Made by a program: the position numbers and the translations under genes
Notes under the pieces: generated by a model
What the model was told of the DNA's origin: nothing
The model's database searches: none
The model's input: the letters and a program-made list of their open reading frames with translations, nothing else
Assembly (NCBI GenBank): GCA_049965455.1
Contig: JBMFWH010000006.1
Location: 1 to 48,595 of the forward strand
Direction of reading: 5' to 3'
Source: JAVRLB01 sp049965455
GTDB taxonomy: Archaea; Thermoplasmatota; Thermoplasmata; Thermoplasmatales; ARK-15
Length of the DNA stretch: 48,595 nt
In this document: in pieces, positions 17,836 through 26,584 of the stretch
How the letters are laid out: each line of letters begins with the position of its first letter
How positions within the stretch are numbered: the stretch's first letter is position 1

Positions 17836-18680
17836 TGAAAGAACTTTCAGTATCAAATGCTTTAAAAAGTGTTATAAAATACGAGCTGGTATGGGATCTG
17901 AGAAAATTAAAGATTTACATATCTCTAGGCATAGTTATGGCGTTAGCACTTCTGGTCACAATTTATATAGGAAGTATTGTACATATTACGGATAAACAGA
18001 ATTACTGGTATCTCTCGCTAGCGTTTCTATCTACCTATTTATTCCTGTTTTTAATGGGCGCGCCCATAACGATGAACTCTATCTCGGGGGAATTTGAGAG
18101 TGGCACAATTGTACCTTTGCTGGCCAGGCCAGTATCAAGGACAGAAGTGTATTTTGGAAAGGTTATTGCATCATTGATAATAGTGATAATAGAAATGGCA
18201 ATATTGGGTATAATATTAAGCATTGTATCTACAATAATGATGGGGCCACAAGCAAACCTTTATCGTCTGATAGTCATGGTATTGACTCTGGCAACGAGCA
18301 CCATGGTTTATGCTGCATTTACAATGATGCTAAGCTCAGTAACCAAGAATTCAATGGCTTCGATACTTGGATCTTTCGGGGTAATGTTCGGAATGGAAAT
18401 AGGGCTTGGAATATATGAAATGGTTTACAAATTTCAGACATGGTTCCTGTTGGTTCCGTTCATAGGCTCTGGAGCCATTACCTCTGCTACCGAAGAGGCC
18501 TTTTTGAACCCGAATGCATTGTATTCAACCACATTGAGATTAGGCGGTGGATCAAAGTTTCTGGCGCAGATTACCAACCTGCAAGCAGCGCTCATATCGT
18601 TTGGGATGGCAATAGTCGCCATAGCGGTATTTTTGATAATAGGATGGATTGCATTTAAAAAGGCAGACATAAAAGACTAA
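17835..18680 (+). CDS. ABC-2 type permease
   Basis: 281 residues with six transmembrane segments in the ABC-2 layout. It includes the FESGTIVPLLARPVSRTEVYFGKV coupling segment between helices 2 and 3 that is characteristic of NosY/NatB-like permeases. ATG overlaps the ATPase TGA by one base. The final 4 nt overlap the convergent RqcH gene. Confidence 0.9.
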   Translation: MKELSVSNALKSVIKYELVWDLRKLKIYISLGIVMALALLVTIYIGSIVHITDKQNYWYLSLAFLSTYLFLFLMGAPITMNSISGEFESGTIVPLLARPVSRTEVYFGKVIASLIIVIIEMAILGIILSIVSTIMMGPQANLYRLIVMVLTLATSTMVYAAFTMMLSSVTKNSMASILGSFGVMFGMEIGLGIYEMVYKFQTWFLLVPFIGSGAITSATEEAFLNPNALYSTTLRLGGGSKFLAQITNLQAALISFGMAIVAIAVFLIIGWIAFKKADIKD

Positions 18681-20470
18681 TCTTTTTTTATCTCTTCTTT
18701 TATTTTTGCACTAGAACCCGGCAAGAGTTTCAGTATCTCTTCTTCAGAAACTTTGAACATATCCCTGATCTTTTTCGCTATATCTGACTTTTTATCCTCT
18801 CCAGGCTCGATTATCACATAATGTTTTGAAATTCTTTCTAAAGATGATACAGGACCGATCATCAACAGGTCCGTGCGCTCATAATTGATCAACCCGATCG
18901 CAAGCTCGATTTTCAGGTTATGAAAATAGTTTCTTTTTCCACGGATGATCCATGCACCTTTTGCCACATACTCGCCGCTCTCTCCCATCTTTGATACCTG
19001 CGAATAATTGACCCAGTACGAGTCCCCGGCATGGTATCCTGCGTTCCAAGCCTTCGAAAACGCCAGCGAAAACAGGCATGCTTCTTCCATGCACTTTTCC
19101 GTGCAATCCCCTTTCACAACTACGCTCGGGGCGCCATGAATGTCCGCGTGCACGTATTTATCTTTCTCAGTAAGATATTTTTTCACTACTTCTTCGTTCG
19201 TTTTTGCATCTTTTCCACCGACAACAATAATATTATCCGAGCATATGAACCATCTGTATTTTTCAAACCAGAAAATCCTTCTTTTTTCAACCTTCGCTTT
19301 TACTTCTTTTTTCTCAACAGGCTTTTTTATTATCTTTTTCAGGTTATCAATCTTATTTTTTAATTTTTTAGACTCGTCATAATAATACTGTGCTATCTGG
19401 TTCACTGTCTTTTCAGGAGATATAATGATCTCTTCTGGTATGGATATTACAACGCTCTTATTTTTTGGATCCACTTTTTTGTAAATGCCAGGATTTTTGT
19501 AGATTCCATCCCATCCCATCTTTTTAATATTTTGTTTTAAATTCTCGATCAAAGCTTCAATTTCCTGGTATCTGCCATATATCAATTCGCCAGTGTTTCT
19601 GAGCGAAGCTTCTTGAGTTTCCATCTCTTCGAGAGCCTTTAGCTGCCTTTCATATATTTTTAGGGCCTCGGACTTGATCTCCTCTTTTTTTGAAAAGAGC
19701 TCTCTAATTGCATCATTGAACGATTCAAATTCTTTCAAGCAGGTTTTAGAATAAAGCTTTATTGCAGAGGCACCAAAGTCATCAATTATGCACGATTTAA
19801 TAGGCTCTTTCAAAAATTGTCTCAGCAGCTCATATAATTTTGCAAGCTCATCATCAGATAGTGTATTGGATATCTTATCGGGGTCTAAATCTGCCCTGAA
19901 ACACAGCTCTTCTCCATATTTTCCAAGGTTCAATACTACGGCCAAAGTCCTTACTACGCTCTTGTCAGAATTTAAAAATAAATCCCTAAAAGCCACTTCG
20001 TCAATACCCTCAGGATCCTTAAATTGTGGGGGAGTCTTGTAAATTTCCCCTTTTTTCAAGATTCTCGTTTTCCATTCTCTTGGCCTGTAAACTAATTCTA
20101 TAACCTCGTTTTTTAATACTATTAGATTGCCGTCCCTGAAAAGTTCAATTACGATCGAAACTCCAATAAACGTCTCAATTCTTATAATTCGATCAAAATT
20201 AATTTGCCTTACTCCGGATATTTTCAGGTTTTCAAGAATCTCGCGCAATTGCTTGGCAAAATGTGAGATCTCATTCTCTTCCCGCTCACCAAAATATATA
20301 GCACCTCTGAAATCCACAATAAACTCTTTTTTGCCAAACTCTTTATTATGTATTTTAAATATTATCTTATCTTCAATCTGGTAAATGTTTTGAATATAGC
20401 TGCCTGTAAGAAACCTGGAATTTTCTTCGAGCCATTTGTATATATCATATGAAGACAGTTCTATGCTCAT
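18677..20470 (-). CDS. rqcH: RqcH/NEMF/Rqc2-family (NFACT) ribosome quality control protein
   Basis: 597 residues with full NFACT organisation. NFACT-N (about 1-200) carries the D93-R94 pair (NFDRI) required for tRNA-dependent tail synthesis in bacterial RqcH. A helix-hairpin-helix-like part and long coiled coils follow (about 260-320 and 365-400), then the NFACT-R domain with KYVHADIHGAPSVVVKG near 435-455. In the family it binds stalled large ribosomal subunits and recruits tRNA-Ala to tag nascent chains. The ATG at 20470 has an AGGTGT ribosome site. It is divergent from gcvPA and convergent with the ABC permease. Confidence 0.92.
   Translation of the reverse strand: MSIELSSYDIYKWLEENSRFLTGSYIQNIYQIEDKIIFKIHNKEFGKKEFIVDFRGAIYFGEREENEISHFAKQLREILENLKISGVRQINFDRIIRIETFIGVSIVIELFRDGNLIVLKNEVIELVYRPREWKTRILKKGEIYKTPPQFKDPEGIDEVAFRDLFLNSDKSVVRTLAVVLNLGKYGEELCFRADLDPDKISNTLSDDELAKLYELLRQFLKEPIKSCIIDDFGASAIKLYSKTCLKEFESFNDAIRELFSKKEEIKSEALKIYERQLKALEEMETQEASLRNTGELIYGRYQEIEALIENLKQNIKKMGWDGIYKNPGIYKKVDPKNKSVVISIPEEIIISPEKTVNQIAQYYYDESKKLKNKIDNLKKIIKKPVEKKEVKAKVEKRRIFWFEKYRWFICSDNIIVVGGKDAKTNEEVVKKYLTEKDKYVHADIHGAPSVVVKGDCTEKCMEEACLFSLAFSKAWNAGYHAGDSYWVNYSQVSKMGESGEYVAKGAWIIRGKRNYFHNLKIELAIGLINYERTDLLMIGPVSSLERISKHYVIIEPGEDKKSDIAKKIRDMFKVSEEEILKLLPGSSAKIKEEIKKD
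18683..18705 (+). terminator. T-rich terminator of the exporter operon (overlaps the convergent gene)
   Basis: Two T-tracts follow the permease stop (seven Ts from 18683, and further T runs to about 18705). Archaeal transcription ends at such tracts; this one lies inside the 3' end of the opposite-strand gene, so selection on that coding sequence may also explain it. Confidence 0.35.
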
Positions 20471-20577
20471 CTATTAACACCTGCTAGAATATCGAATGAT
20501 GATGAAATATTTTAACTCATTGCTTATAGAAACTTATTTCTTTAACCATGCAATACCACTACAAAAAGGTGATGTTC

Positions 20578-21912
20578 ATGAGCGACACACAGAATATGCT
20601 AAAATTCCTTAAAATGAATGATATAGACGATCTGTTTTCAGATATTCCTAAAGAAGCACGGATCAATAAGATAGAAATTCCTGACGGAATAACTGAACAG
20701 GAGCTAATTACACAGGCCAATGCCATACTCAATAAAAACAAGAGCGCCAGAGAAATGCCCATGTTTATAGGCGCTGGAATATACAATCATTATATCCCGG
20801 CAGCAGTAGCAGCACTGGCATCCAGGTCTGAATTTTATACTGCATACACCCCCTATCAGCCAGAGATATCACAGGGGATGTTACAGACGCTGTTTGAATA
20901 TCAGAGCTATATTGCAGAATTGACAGGAATGGATGTTGCAAACGCCTCTATGTATGATTTTGCAACCGCGTTAGGTGAAGCGGCAAGAATGGCAAATGCC
21001 ATAAACATGAAAAAAGAGATTTTGATCCCAAAAAATATTCTGGAAGAAAAGAAAAAGACTCTGCAGGTATATTTATACGGGCTCGGGGTGAAGATAGTGG
21101 AATACCCGTATGAGCCGGAAACCGGTAAGGTGGACCTAAAAGCACTTTCAGCACTGGTTAACGAAAACACGTCTGCAATATATGCTGAAAACCCGAATAT
21201 GTTCGGCGTAATTGATGAAAACGTCATGAAAATCAGGGATATATCCAATGACTTTGTGTTCATAGTCGGCATTAATCCGATAAGTCTTGGACTCATAAAG
21301 CCACCGGGAGAATACGGTGCGGATATAGTCATAGGAGAGGGGCAGATTCTTGGGAGTTACATGAACTTCGGTGGACCATTGTTAGGAATATTTGCCACTA
21401 AAAAAGAGTACATGAGAAAGATGCCCGGAAGGCTGATAGGAATGTCCAAGGATCTATCAGGGAAGAGAGCATTTGTAATGACCCTTCAGACCAGGGAACA
21501 GCATATAAGAAGAGCAAAAGCTACAAGTAACATATGCTCTAACGAAGCATTATGCGCGGTTACTACCACGATATATCTATCCATGCTTGGAGGAAGCGGC
21601 CTGAGAGAAGTTGCAGAGCTGAACTTTAACAAAGCAAACACTGTTTTTGAGAAGATAGCAAAGATCAAAGGATACAAAAAAGCGTTTTCAGGCTCGGTAC
21701 ATTTCAACGAATGTGTGATAAAGTTGCCAGCATCCGAGAAAAAAGTAAACGAGGAGCTTTTGAAGAGAGGAGTGCATGGCGGATATATGTTAAACACCTC
21801 GACTTCCAATAAGTACAAGGATCTTGGTGAGAGCATGATATTCAACGTAACGGAGATGCATGCCGATTCCGACATCAATTTGTTGTTGAATGCTTTAAAG
21901 GAGGTGCAGTAA
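20578..21912 (+). CDS. gcvPA: Glycine dehydrogenase (decarboxylating) subunit 1
   Basis: 444 residues from ATG 20578, chosen because AAAGGTGAT sits just upstream and the family's conserved opening (NMLKFLKMNDIDDLFSDIP) follows; in-frame ATGs at 20548 and 20572 are alternatives. It is the N-terminal half of the glycine cleavage P protein (PLP fold). Motifs include FIGAGIYNHYIPAAV, TPYQPEISQGMLQ, ANASMYDFATALGEA and the TREQHIRR-KATSNIC stretch. With GcvPB it decarboxylates glycine onto the lipoyl arm of the H protein. It is directly followed by gcvPB with no gap. Confidence 0.95.
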   Translation: MSDTQNMLKFLKMNDIDDLFSDIPKEARINKIEIPDGITEQELITQANAILNKNKSAREMPMFIGAGIYNHYIPAAVAALASRSEFYTAYTPYQPEISQGMLQTLFEYQSYIAELTGMDVANASMYDFATALGEAARMANAINMKKEILIPKNILEEKKKTLQVYLYGLGVKIVEYPYEPETGKVDLKALSALVNENTSAIYAENPNMFGVIDENVMKIRDISNDFVFIVGINPISLGLIKPPGEYGADIVIGEGQILGSYMNFGGPLLGIFATKKEYMRKMPGRLIGMSKDLSGKRAFVMTLQTREQHIRRAKATSNICSNEALCAVTTTIYLSMLGGSGLREVAELNFNKANTVFEKIAKIKGYKKAFSGSVHFNECVIKLPASEKKVNEELLKRGVHGGYMLNTSTSNKYKDLGESMIFNVTEMHADSDINLLLNALKEVQ

Positions 21913-23367
21913 ATGTACAGGCAGGCAATTTACGATGAAAAGCTCATCTTTGAGCAGCAGGGAGAGAGATCTATAAAGTTTAAAAAAGAGGTAGGAACTG
22001 TTGAATTACCAGAGCTCTTTAAAAGAGCGAATTTGAACCTGCCAGATCACTCGGAGATAGACGTGATCAGGCATTATACCAGGCTTTCGCAGATGAATTA
22101 TGCAGTGGATCTTGGCATTTACCCTCTTGGCTCTTGCACAATGAAATACAATCCAAAATATGCAGAACAGATTGCGGGCTCTGATAAAGTGAAATACATG
22201 CACCCGTTTCAAGACTATAGGACAGCGCAGGGATCGTTGCAGATAATGTACGAGCTTCAACAATATTTAAAAGAGCTGGGCGGCATGGACGCGGTAACGT
22301 TGCAGCCTACTGCTGGAGCGCAGGGAGAGTTTACCGGGTTATCGATAGTGAGAGCATACCATGAGTTTAACAATGAAATAGGGCAGAGAAGGGAGATCAT
22401 AGTTCCTGACAGTGCACATGGCACGAATCCAGCCAGCGCGACAATGGCAGGATTTGAAGTGGTCGAGCTGAAATCCAATGAAGATGGTATGGTGGATATT
22501 GAGGCATTAAAGAGCGTGGTGTCTAATAGGACTGCGGGATTGATGATCACTAACCCAAGTACACTGGGAATATTTGACGATAACATTCTGGAGATCGCAA
22601 AGATATTGCACGATGTGGGAGCGCTTTTATATTACGATGGAGCCAATTTAAATGCGATAATGGGTAAAACCACTCCTGGCAAGATGGGCTTTGATATAGT
22701 GCACTTTAACCTGCACAAAACTTTTGCAACGCCACACGGCGGCGGAGGTCCAGGATCAGGACCGGTAGGAGTGAAGAAGAATCTTGCAAGGTTCTTACCT
22801 GTACCGATCATAGGATTTGACGGAAAACAATATTACTTTGACTACAACATTGAAAACAGTATTGGCAAGGTTGCAGGATATTACGGTAATTTTGCAGTTC
22901 TTGTCAGAGCTTGGGCATACATAAAATACATGGGCGGAAACGGGTTAAAAGTAGCGGCTGAGAGAGCGGTTTTGAACTCAAATTACCTGAAACAGAGGTT
23001 ATTGCCGTACTTTGACATGCCTTATAAATCCCTGAGAAAGCACGAGTTTGTGCTGAGCGCCTCAAATTTCAAGAAATATGACATAAGGGCTCTTGATATT
23101 GCCAAGCGCATGTTAGATTACGGCATACATGCGCCCACAATATACTTCCCCCTTATTGTAGAAGAGGCATTGATGATCGAGCCCACGGAAACAGAGAGCA
23201 AGGAAGAGCTCGATAACTATGCGGACATAGTCATAAAGATATCAGAAGAAGCAAAAGCGGATCCAAAGCTATTAAAAGAGGCCCCACACAACACTGCGGT
23301 TGAAAGAATAGATGAGGTGACCGCCACTAAAAATCCGATATTGACCTGGAACATGTACAGGCAATAA
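21913..23367 (+). CDS. gcvPB: Glycine dehydrogenase (decarboxylating) subunit 2
   Basis: 484 residues. This is the catalytic PLP half of the split P protein, with Schiff-base Lys269 in NLHKTFATPHGGGGPGSGPVG. Other conserved stretches are YPLGSCTMKYNPK and QPTAGAQGEF, with PDSAHGTNPASA. The ATG follows the gcvPA stop immediately and is preceded by AAGGAGGTG, so the pair is cotranslated. A T-tract after the stop suggests that the transcript ends there. The H and L proteins are not in the window. Confidence 0.97.
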   Translation: MYRQAIYDEKLIFEQQGERSIKFKKEVGTVELPELFKRANLNLPDHSEIDVIRHYTRLSQMNYAVDLGIYPLGSCTMKYNPKYAEQIAGSDKVKYMHPFQDYRTAQGSLQIMYELQQYLKELGGMDAVTLQPTAGAQGEFTGLSIVRAYHEFNNEIGQRREIIVPDSAHGTNPASATMAGFEVVELKSNEDGMVDIEALKSVVSNRTAGLMITNPSTLGIFDDNILEIAKILHDVGALLYYDGANLNAIMGKTTPGKMGFDIVHFNLHKTFATPHGGGGPGSGPVGVKKNLARFLPVPIIGFDGKQYYFDYNIENSIGKVAGYYGNFAVLVRAWAYIKYMGGNGLKVAAERAVLNSNYLKQRLLPYFDMPYKSLRKHEFVLSASNFKKYDIRALDIAKRMLDYGIHAPTIYFPLIVEEALMIEPTETESKEELDNYADIVIKISEEAKADPKLLKEAPHNTAVERIDEVTATKNPILTWNMYRQ

Positions 23368-23368
23368 C

Positions 23369-23382
23369 TTTTTTTATTTTTT
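23369..23382 (+). terminator. Oligo-T terminator after gcvPB
   Basis: A run of 13 Ts interrupted by one A begins 2 nt after the gcvPB stop. This is a typical archaeal intrinsic terminator. Confidence 0.55.
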
Positions 23383-23479
23383 CAATACAAAAAATAAAAT
23401 ACAGCAATATATTTTTGTAATATACGGATATAAATAAGGAAGAGAGATCGCGCAATTATAAAAAAAGAGGGTTATCAAG

Positions 23480-25351
23480 ATGACTGAAGAAAGTTATGAG
23501 ACAGTTTACGCTCCATCTGCTGAGACATTAGAAAGCACTAATATTTACCAGCTGCTGAAAAAGACAGGGTTAAAAAATTTAAAAGAGCTTTATGATAAGG
23601 CAGATAAAGATCAGGATTGGTTCTGGAGCGAGGTGGCCAGAGATTGCAATATCTCTTTTTTCAAGAAATTTAGCAAGATTGTAGATTATAGTGCCGGCAA
23701 CCCATTCACAAAATGGTTTTTGGACGGAAAGATCAACATCGTTTACAATACAGTTGAGAGATTTAAAGACAGTGATAAAATTGCAATTAAATATGAAAGT
23801 GAAAGTGGAGAAAGAGAATATATCAGCTTTAAAGACCTAGACATTATGACCGGAAAGCTTGCCGGATCAATGCTGGACATGGGCGCGAAGAAGGGCGACA
23901 GGATTGGGATATACATGCCAATGATCCCCGAGGCAGTGATTGCCATGTATGCCATTATGAGGTTTGGCGGCATTGCAGTGCCTATCTTTTCAGGGTACGG
24001 CCCGGAAGCAATAAGGGCAAGAGTGGATGATGCGGGCATTAATATTTTATTTGTGGCAGAAAGCTATCAGAGAAGAGGAAAAACTGTGAAGATGATAGAC
24101 AATGTTAAAGATTTAGAGAATATAAAGTTCATAGTCTCATCCAAAACCACAATGAGCTTCAAGAAGCTCATTGACCATGGCAATTATGTATCAAGCGTGC
24201 AGACAGGCAGTGATGATCCGGCTTTGATACTTTACACGTCCGGCACTACCGGCAAGCCCAAAGGCACTATTCACACGCATGGAGGCTCGTTTATAAACAT
24301 AGTCAAAGAAGTGAAATATTATATGGACTTTAAAGACTCTGACACGCTGATGTGGGTCACGGACCTGGGCTGGATGATGGGGCCTTGGTCAGTATTTGGA
24401 GCCAACAGTCTTGGCGGCTCGGTATTTTTATATGATGGGGCGATAGATTATCCAGGGCAAGATCGACTCTGGCAATTAATCAAAAACAACAATATCACCA
24501 TACTGGGAATATCACCTACATTGGTGAGGACCATGAAAGCCAAGAACATTAGAAACAAAATGGAGGGGATCAGGGTATTTGGCTCTACAGGAGAGCCTTG
24601 GGACGATGAAAGCTGGTTATGGCTCTTTGAGTATTTTGGAGACAGAAAAGTGCCAATTGCAAATATATCTGGTGGCACGGACATAATAGGCTGTTTTTTG
24701 GCATCTACACCGGCAATGCCGCTCAAGCCGAGGTGCCTTTACCGAGGTCTGGGAATGAACGTTGCTGTTTTTGACGAATCGGGGAATGAGATTCTCGATC
24801 AGGTTGGATACCTGGTCGCAAAAAAGCCAGCACCATCAATGACTCACGGATTATGGAAACAGGAAGAAAAGTATATAGAGACTTACTGGTCAAGATTCAG
24901 GGATGTATGGTTTCATGGAGACTGGGTAAAACAGGACAAAGATGGCTATTTTTATATTTACGGCAGGGTCGATGATGTAATAAAGGTTGCGGGGAAGAGA
25001 GTTGGCCCTACAGAGATCGAGAATATAGTTATGAAAGTTGAGCGTGTGAAAGAGTGCATTGCCATAGGCATACCAGACCCTATCAAGGGTGAGAGCATCG
25101 GCATACTGTATACTGGTGCTGATGATGATAGCACAAAGAACAAAATAAAAAACAGCATTGAAAAAGAGCTGGGGAAACCGTTTTCTCCAGGCCTGGTAGT
25201 TTATGTGCCTGAACTGCCAAAGACAAAAAATGGAAAGATAATGAGGAGAATCGCTAAAAACGCATTTTTGGGAAATGATGTGGGAGACGTATCCAATATT
25301 GACAAAATTGAAGTTATTGAGAAAATAAAAAAAATAGGAAAAAAATCTTAA
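23480..25351 (+). CDS. AMP-forming acetyl/acyl-CoA synthetase
   Basis: 623 residues of the ANL superfamily, close to acetyl-CoA synthetase in length and layout. The P-loop is LYTSGTTGKPKGTIHTHG near 253-269. Other motifs are the WVTDLGWMMGPW segment, the STGEPWDDESW A5 motif, the YGRVDDVIKVAGKR hinge and catalytic K586 in PKTKNGKIMRR. It activates acetate or a related short acid to its CoA thioester. A TATA-like box (GATATAAATAA, about 23425-23435) and a GAGG ribosome site lie upstream. It is convergent with the second TFB gene, overlapping by 4 nt. The exact acid is not determinable. Confidence 0.92.
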   Translation: MTEESYETVYAPSAETLESTNIYQLLKKTGLKNLKELYDKADKDQDWFWSEVARDCNISFFKKFSKIVDYSAGNPFTKWFLDGKINIVYNTVERFKDSDKIAIKYESESGEREYISFKDLDIMTGKLAGSMLDMGAKKGDRIGIYMPMIPEAVIAMYAIMRFGGIAVPIFSGYGPEAIRARVDDAGINILFVAESYQRRGKTVKMIDNVKDLENIKFIVSSKTTMSFKKLIDHGNYVSSVQTGSDDPALILYTSGTTGKPKGTIHTHGGSFINIVKEVKYYMDFKDSDTLMWVTDLGWMMGPWSVFGANSLGGSVFLYDGAIDYPGQDRLWQLIKNNNITILGISPTLVRTMKAKNIRNKMEGIRVFGSTGEPWDDESWLWLFEYFGDRKVPIANISGGTDIIGCFLASTPAMPLKPRCLYRGLGMNVAVFDESGNEILDQVGYLVAKKPAPSMTHGLWKQEEKYIETYWSRFRDVWFHGDWVKQDKDGYFYIYGRVDDVIKVAGKRVGPTEIENIVMKVERVKECIAIGIPDPIKGESIGILYTGADDDSTKNKIKNSIEKELGKPFSPGLVVYVPELPKTKNGKIMRRIAKNAFLGNDVGDVSNIDKIEVIEKIKKIGKKS

Positions 25352-26292
25352 ATTTCTATATTAAGGTCCAGTTTCTCAGTTAACTCTTTGTACCTGTTTC
25401 TGATCGTCACTTCTGTAACTCCTGACACATCAGCGACCTCTCTCTGCGTTCTTCGGTCTTTTGCCATGACTGCAGCTATGTATATTGTGGCAGCAGCTAC
25501 GCCTGTAGGCCCTCTGCCAGAAGTAAGCTCTTTCTCTTCCGCCTTTTTTAGAATCTCGTATGCATACTTTTTAACGTCTCCCTTCAAGTTTAATTTCAGG
25601 CAAAAACGCTCTATGTAATCTTCCGGCTTCGAAGGAAATATGTTTAGCTGAAGAATTCTGCCCATAATCCTGTAAGTTCTTCCAATGTCTTTCTTCTTGA
25701 TCTTTGTCACGTTTGCAATCTCTTCAAGAGTCCTGGGCACGTTCAGCATCCTGCACGCGCCGTAAATTGACGCTGCAACCACGCCCTCGATGCTCCTGCC
25801 GCGGATCATATTCTCATTCACAGCTTTCCTGTAAATCAATGCTGAAGTTTCACGCACATCCTTCGGTATCCCAAGGTTAGAGCACATCCGCTCCATATCC
25901 TGCAGCGCCTGAGACAGGTTTCGCTCTGCAGCATTAGAGACCTTGATCCTCCTATGCCATTTTCTCAACCTATACAGCTGCGCACGGTTTCTGGTAGGTA
26001 TTGCCTTCCCATAAAAATCCTTGTTTTTCCATGATATCTCTGTAGCAAGACCCTTGTCATGAATGGTATATGTTATAGGAGCTCCAGTGCGTGCACGCTC
26101 TTCTTTCTGCTCACTGTCAAAAGCGCGCCATTCAGGGCCCTGATCTATGTAACTGTCATCAATAACAAGACCACAATGCTGACACACTAACTCCCCGCGC
26201 TCATAATCTCTGACAAGATGCGTCGAACCGCATTCCGGGCATTTTTCAATTTCGTCTATCCATGCGCGTTTATCTTTTTTCTTTTCCTCCAT
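25348..26292 (-). CDS. tfb: Transcription initiation factor TFB (second copy, linked to gar1)
   Basis: 314 residues from ATG 26292, which has GGTGAT four nt upstream; an ATG at 26307 is an alternative. The zinc ribbon is C18-x2-C21/C37-x2-C40, B-reader GPEWRAFDSEQ, then two cyclin repeats and C-terminal HTH TEVTIRNRYKEL. It is very similar to the copy at 6658 but has a longer basic N-terminus and differs most in the second cyclin repeat. It overlaps the gar1 3' end; a gar1-tfb pair is a known archaeal arrangement, suggesting this is the general TFB. Confidence 0.95.
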   Translation of the reverse strand: MEEKKKDKRAWIDEIEKCPECGSTHLVRDYERGELVCQHCGLVIDDSYIDQGPEWRAFDSEQKEERARTGAPITYTIHDKGLATEISWKNKDFYGKAIPTRNRAQLYRLRKWHRRIKVSNAAERNLSQALQDMERMCSNLGIPKDVRETSALIYRKAVNENMIRGRSIEGVVAASIYGACRMLNVPRTLEEIANVTKIKKKDIGRTYRIMGRILQLNIFPSKPEDYIERFCLKLNLKGDVKKYAYEILKKAEEKELTSGRGPTGVAAATIYIAAVMAKDRRTQREVADVSGVTEVTIRNRYKELTEKLDLNIEI

Positions 26293-26515
26293 TTCTATCA
26301 CCAACATACAGTTTATCTTTGATTTTTGAGCTAGTTAGGGAAACATTGATATATGGATTTGAAACAGGACCATAGATCTTCGTAATTTTTCCAACTACTT
26401 CACCAGATTCATTATATACAAGTTCCTGCTCTTTGGGGACGAGTGAAGCCTTAACCACCACCCGGTCATTAGTTTTGTTAATTAGATACCCTAACAATGT
26501 TAATGTTTTATGCAT
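26270..26515 (-). CDS. gar1: H/ACA ribonucleoprotein subunit Gar1
   Basis: 81 residues with the small beta-barrel core of Gar1: LLGYLINKTNDRVVVKA, then GEVVGKITKIYGPVSNPYINV, the family signature, and LYVGDR. Gar1 joins Cbf5, Nop10 and L7Ae in H/ACA particles that pseudouridylate rRNA. The eukaryotic GAR extensions are absent, as usual in archaea. It has a clean leaderless promoter and overlaps the tfb start by 23 nt. Confidence 0.92.
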   Translation of the reverse strand: MHKTLTLLGYLINKTNDRVVVKASLVPKEQELVYNESGEVVGKITKIYGPVSNPYINVSLTSSKIKDKLYVGDRNGGKEKR

Positions 26516-26536
26516 AAATATAATAATATGTTATAC

Positions 26537-26544
26537 TATTTAAA
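26537..26544 (-). promoter_or_regulatory. TATA box of the gar1-tfb operon
   Basis: TTTAAATA on the minus strand is centred 25 nt upstream of the gar1 ATG at 26515, consistent with a leaderless transcript. Confidence 0.5.
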
Positions 26545-26584
26545 CTTTACGCAAAATAAAAAAGTAATATTAAAACTAGCAAGA

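Noticed and set aside
20548..20577. Upstream start of gcvPA at 20548.
   Set aside because: The ribosome site AAAGGTGAT and the conserved N-terminus favour 20578, although a leaderless start at 20548 cannot be ruled out without start mapping.
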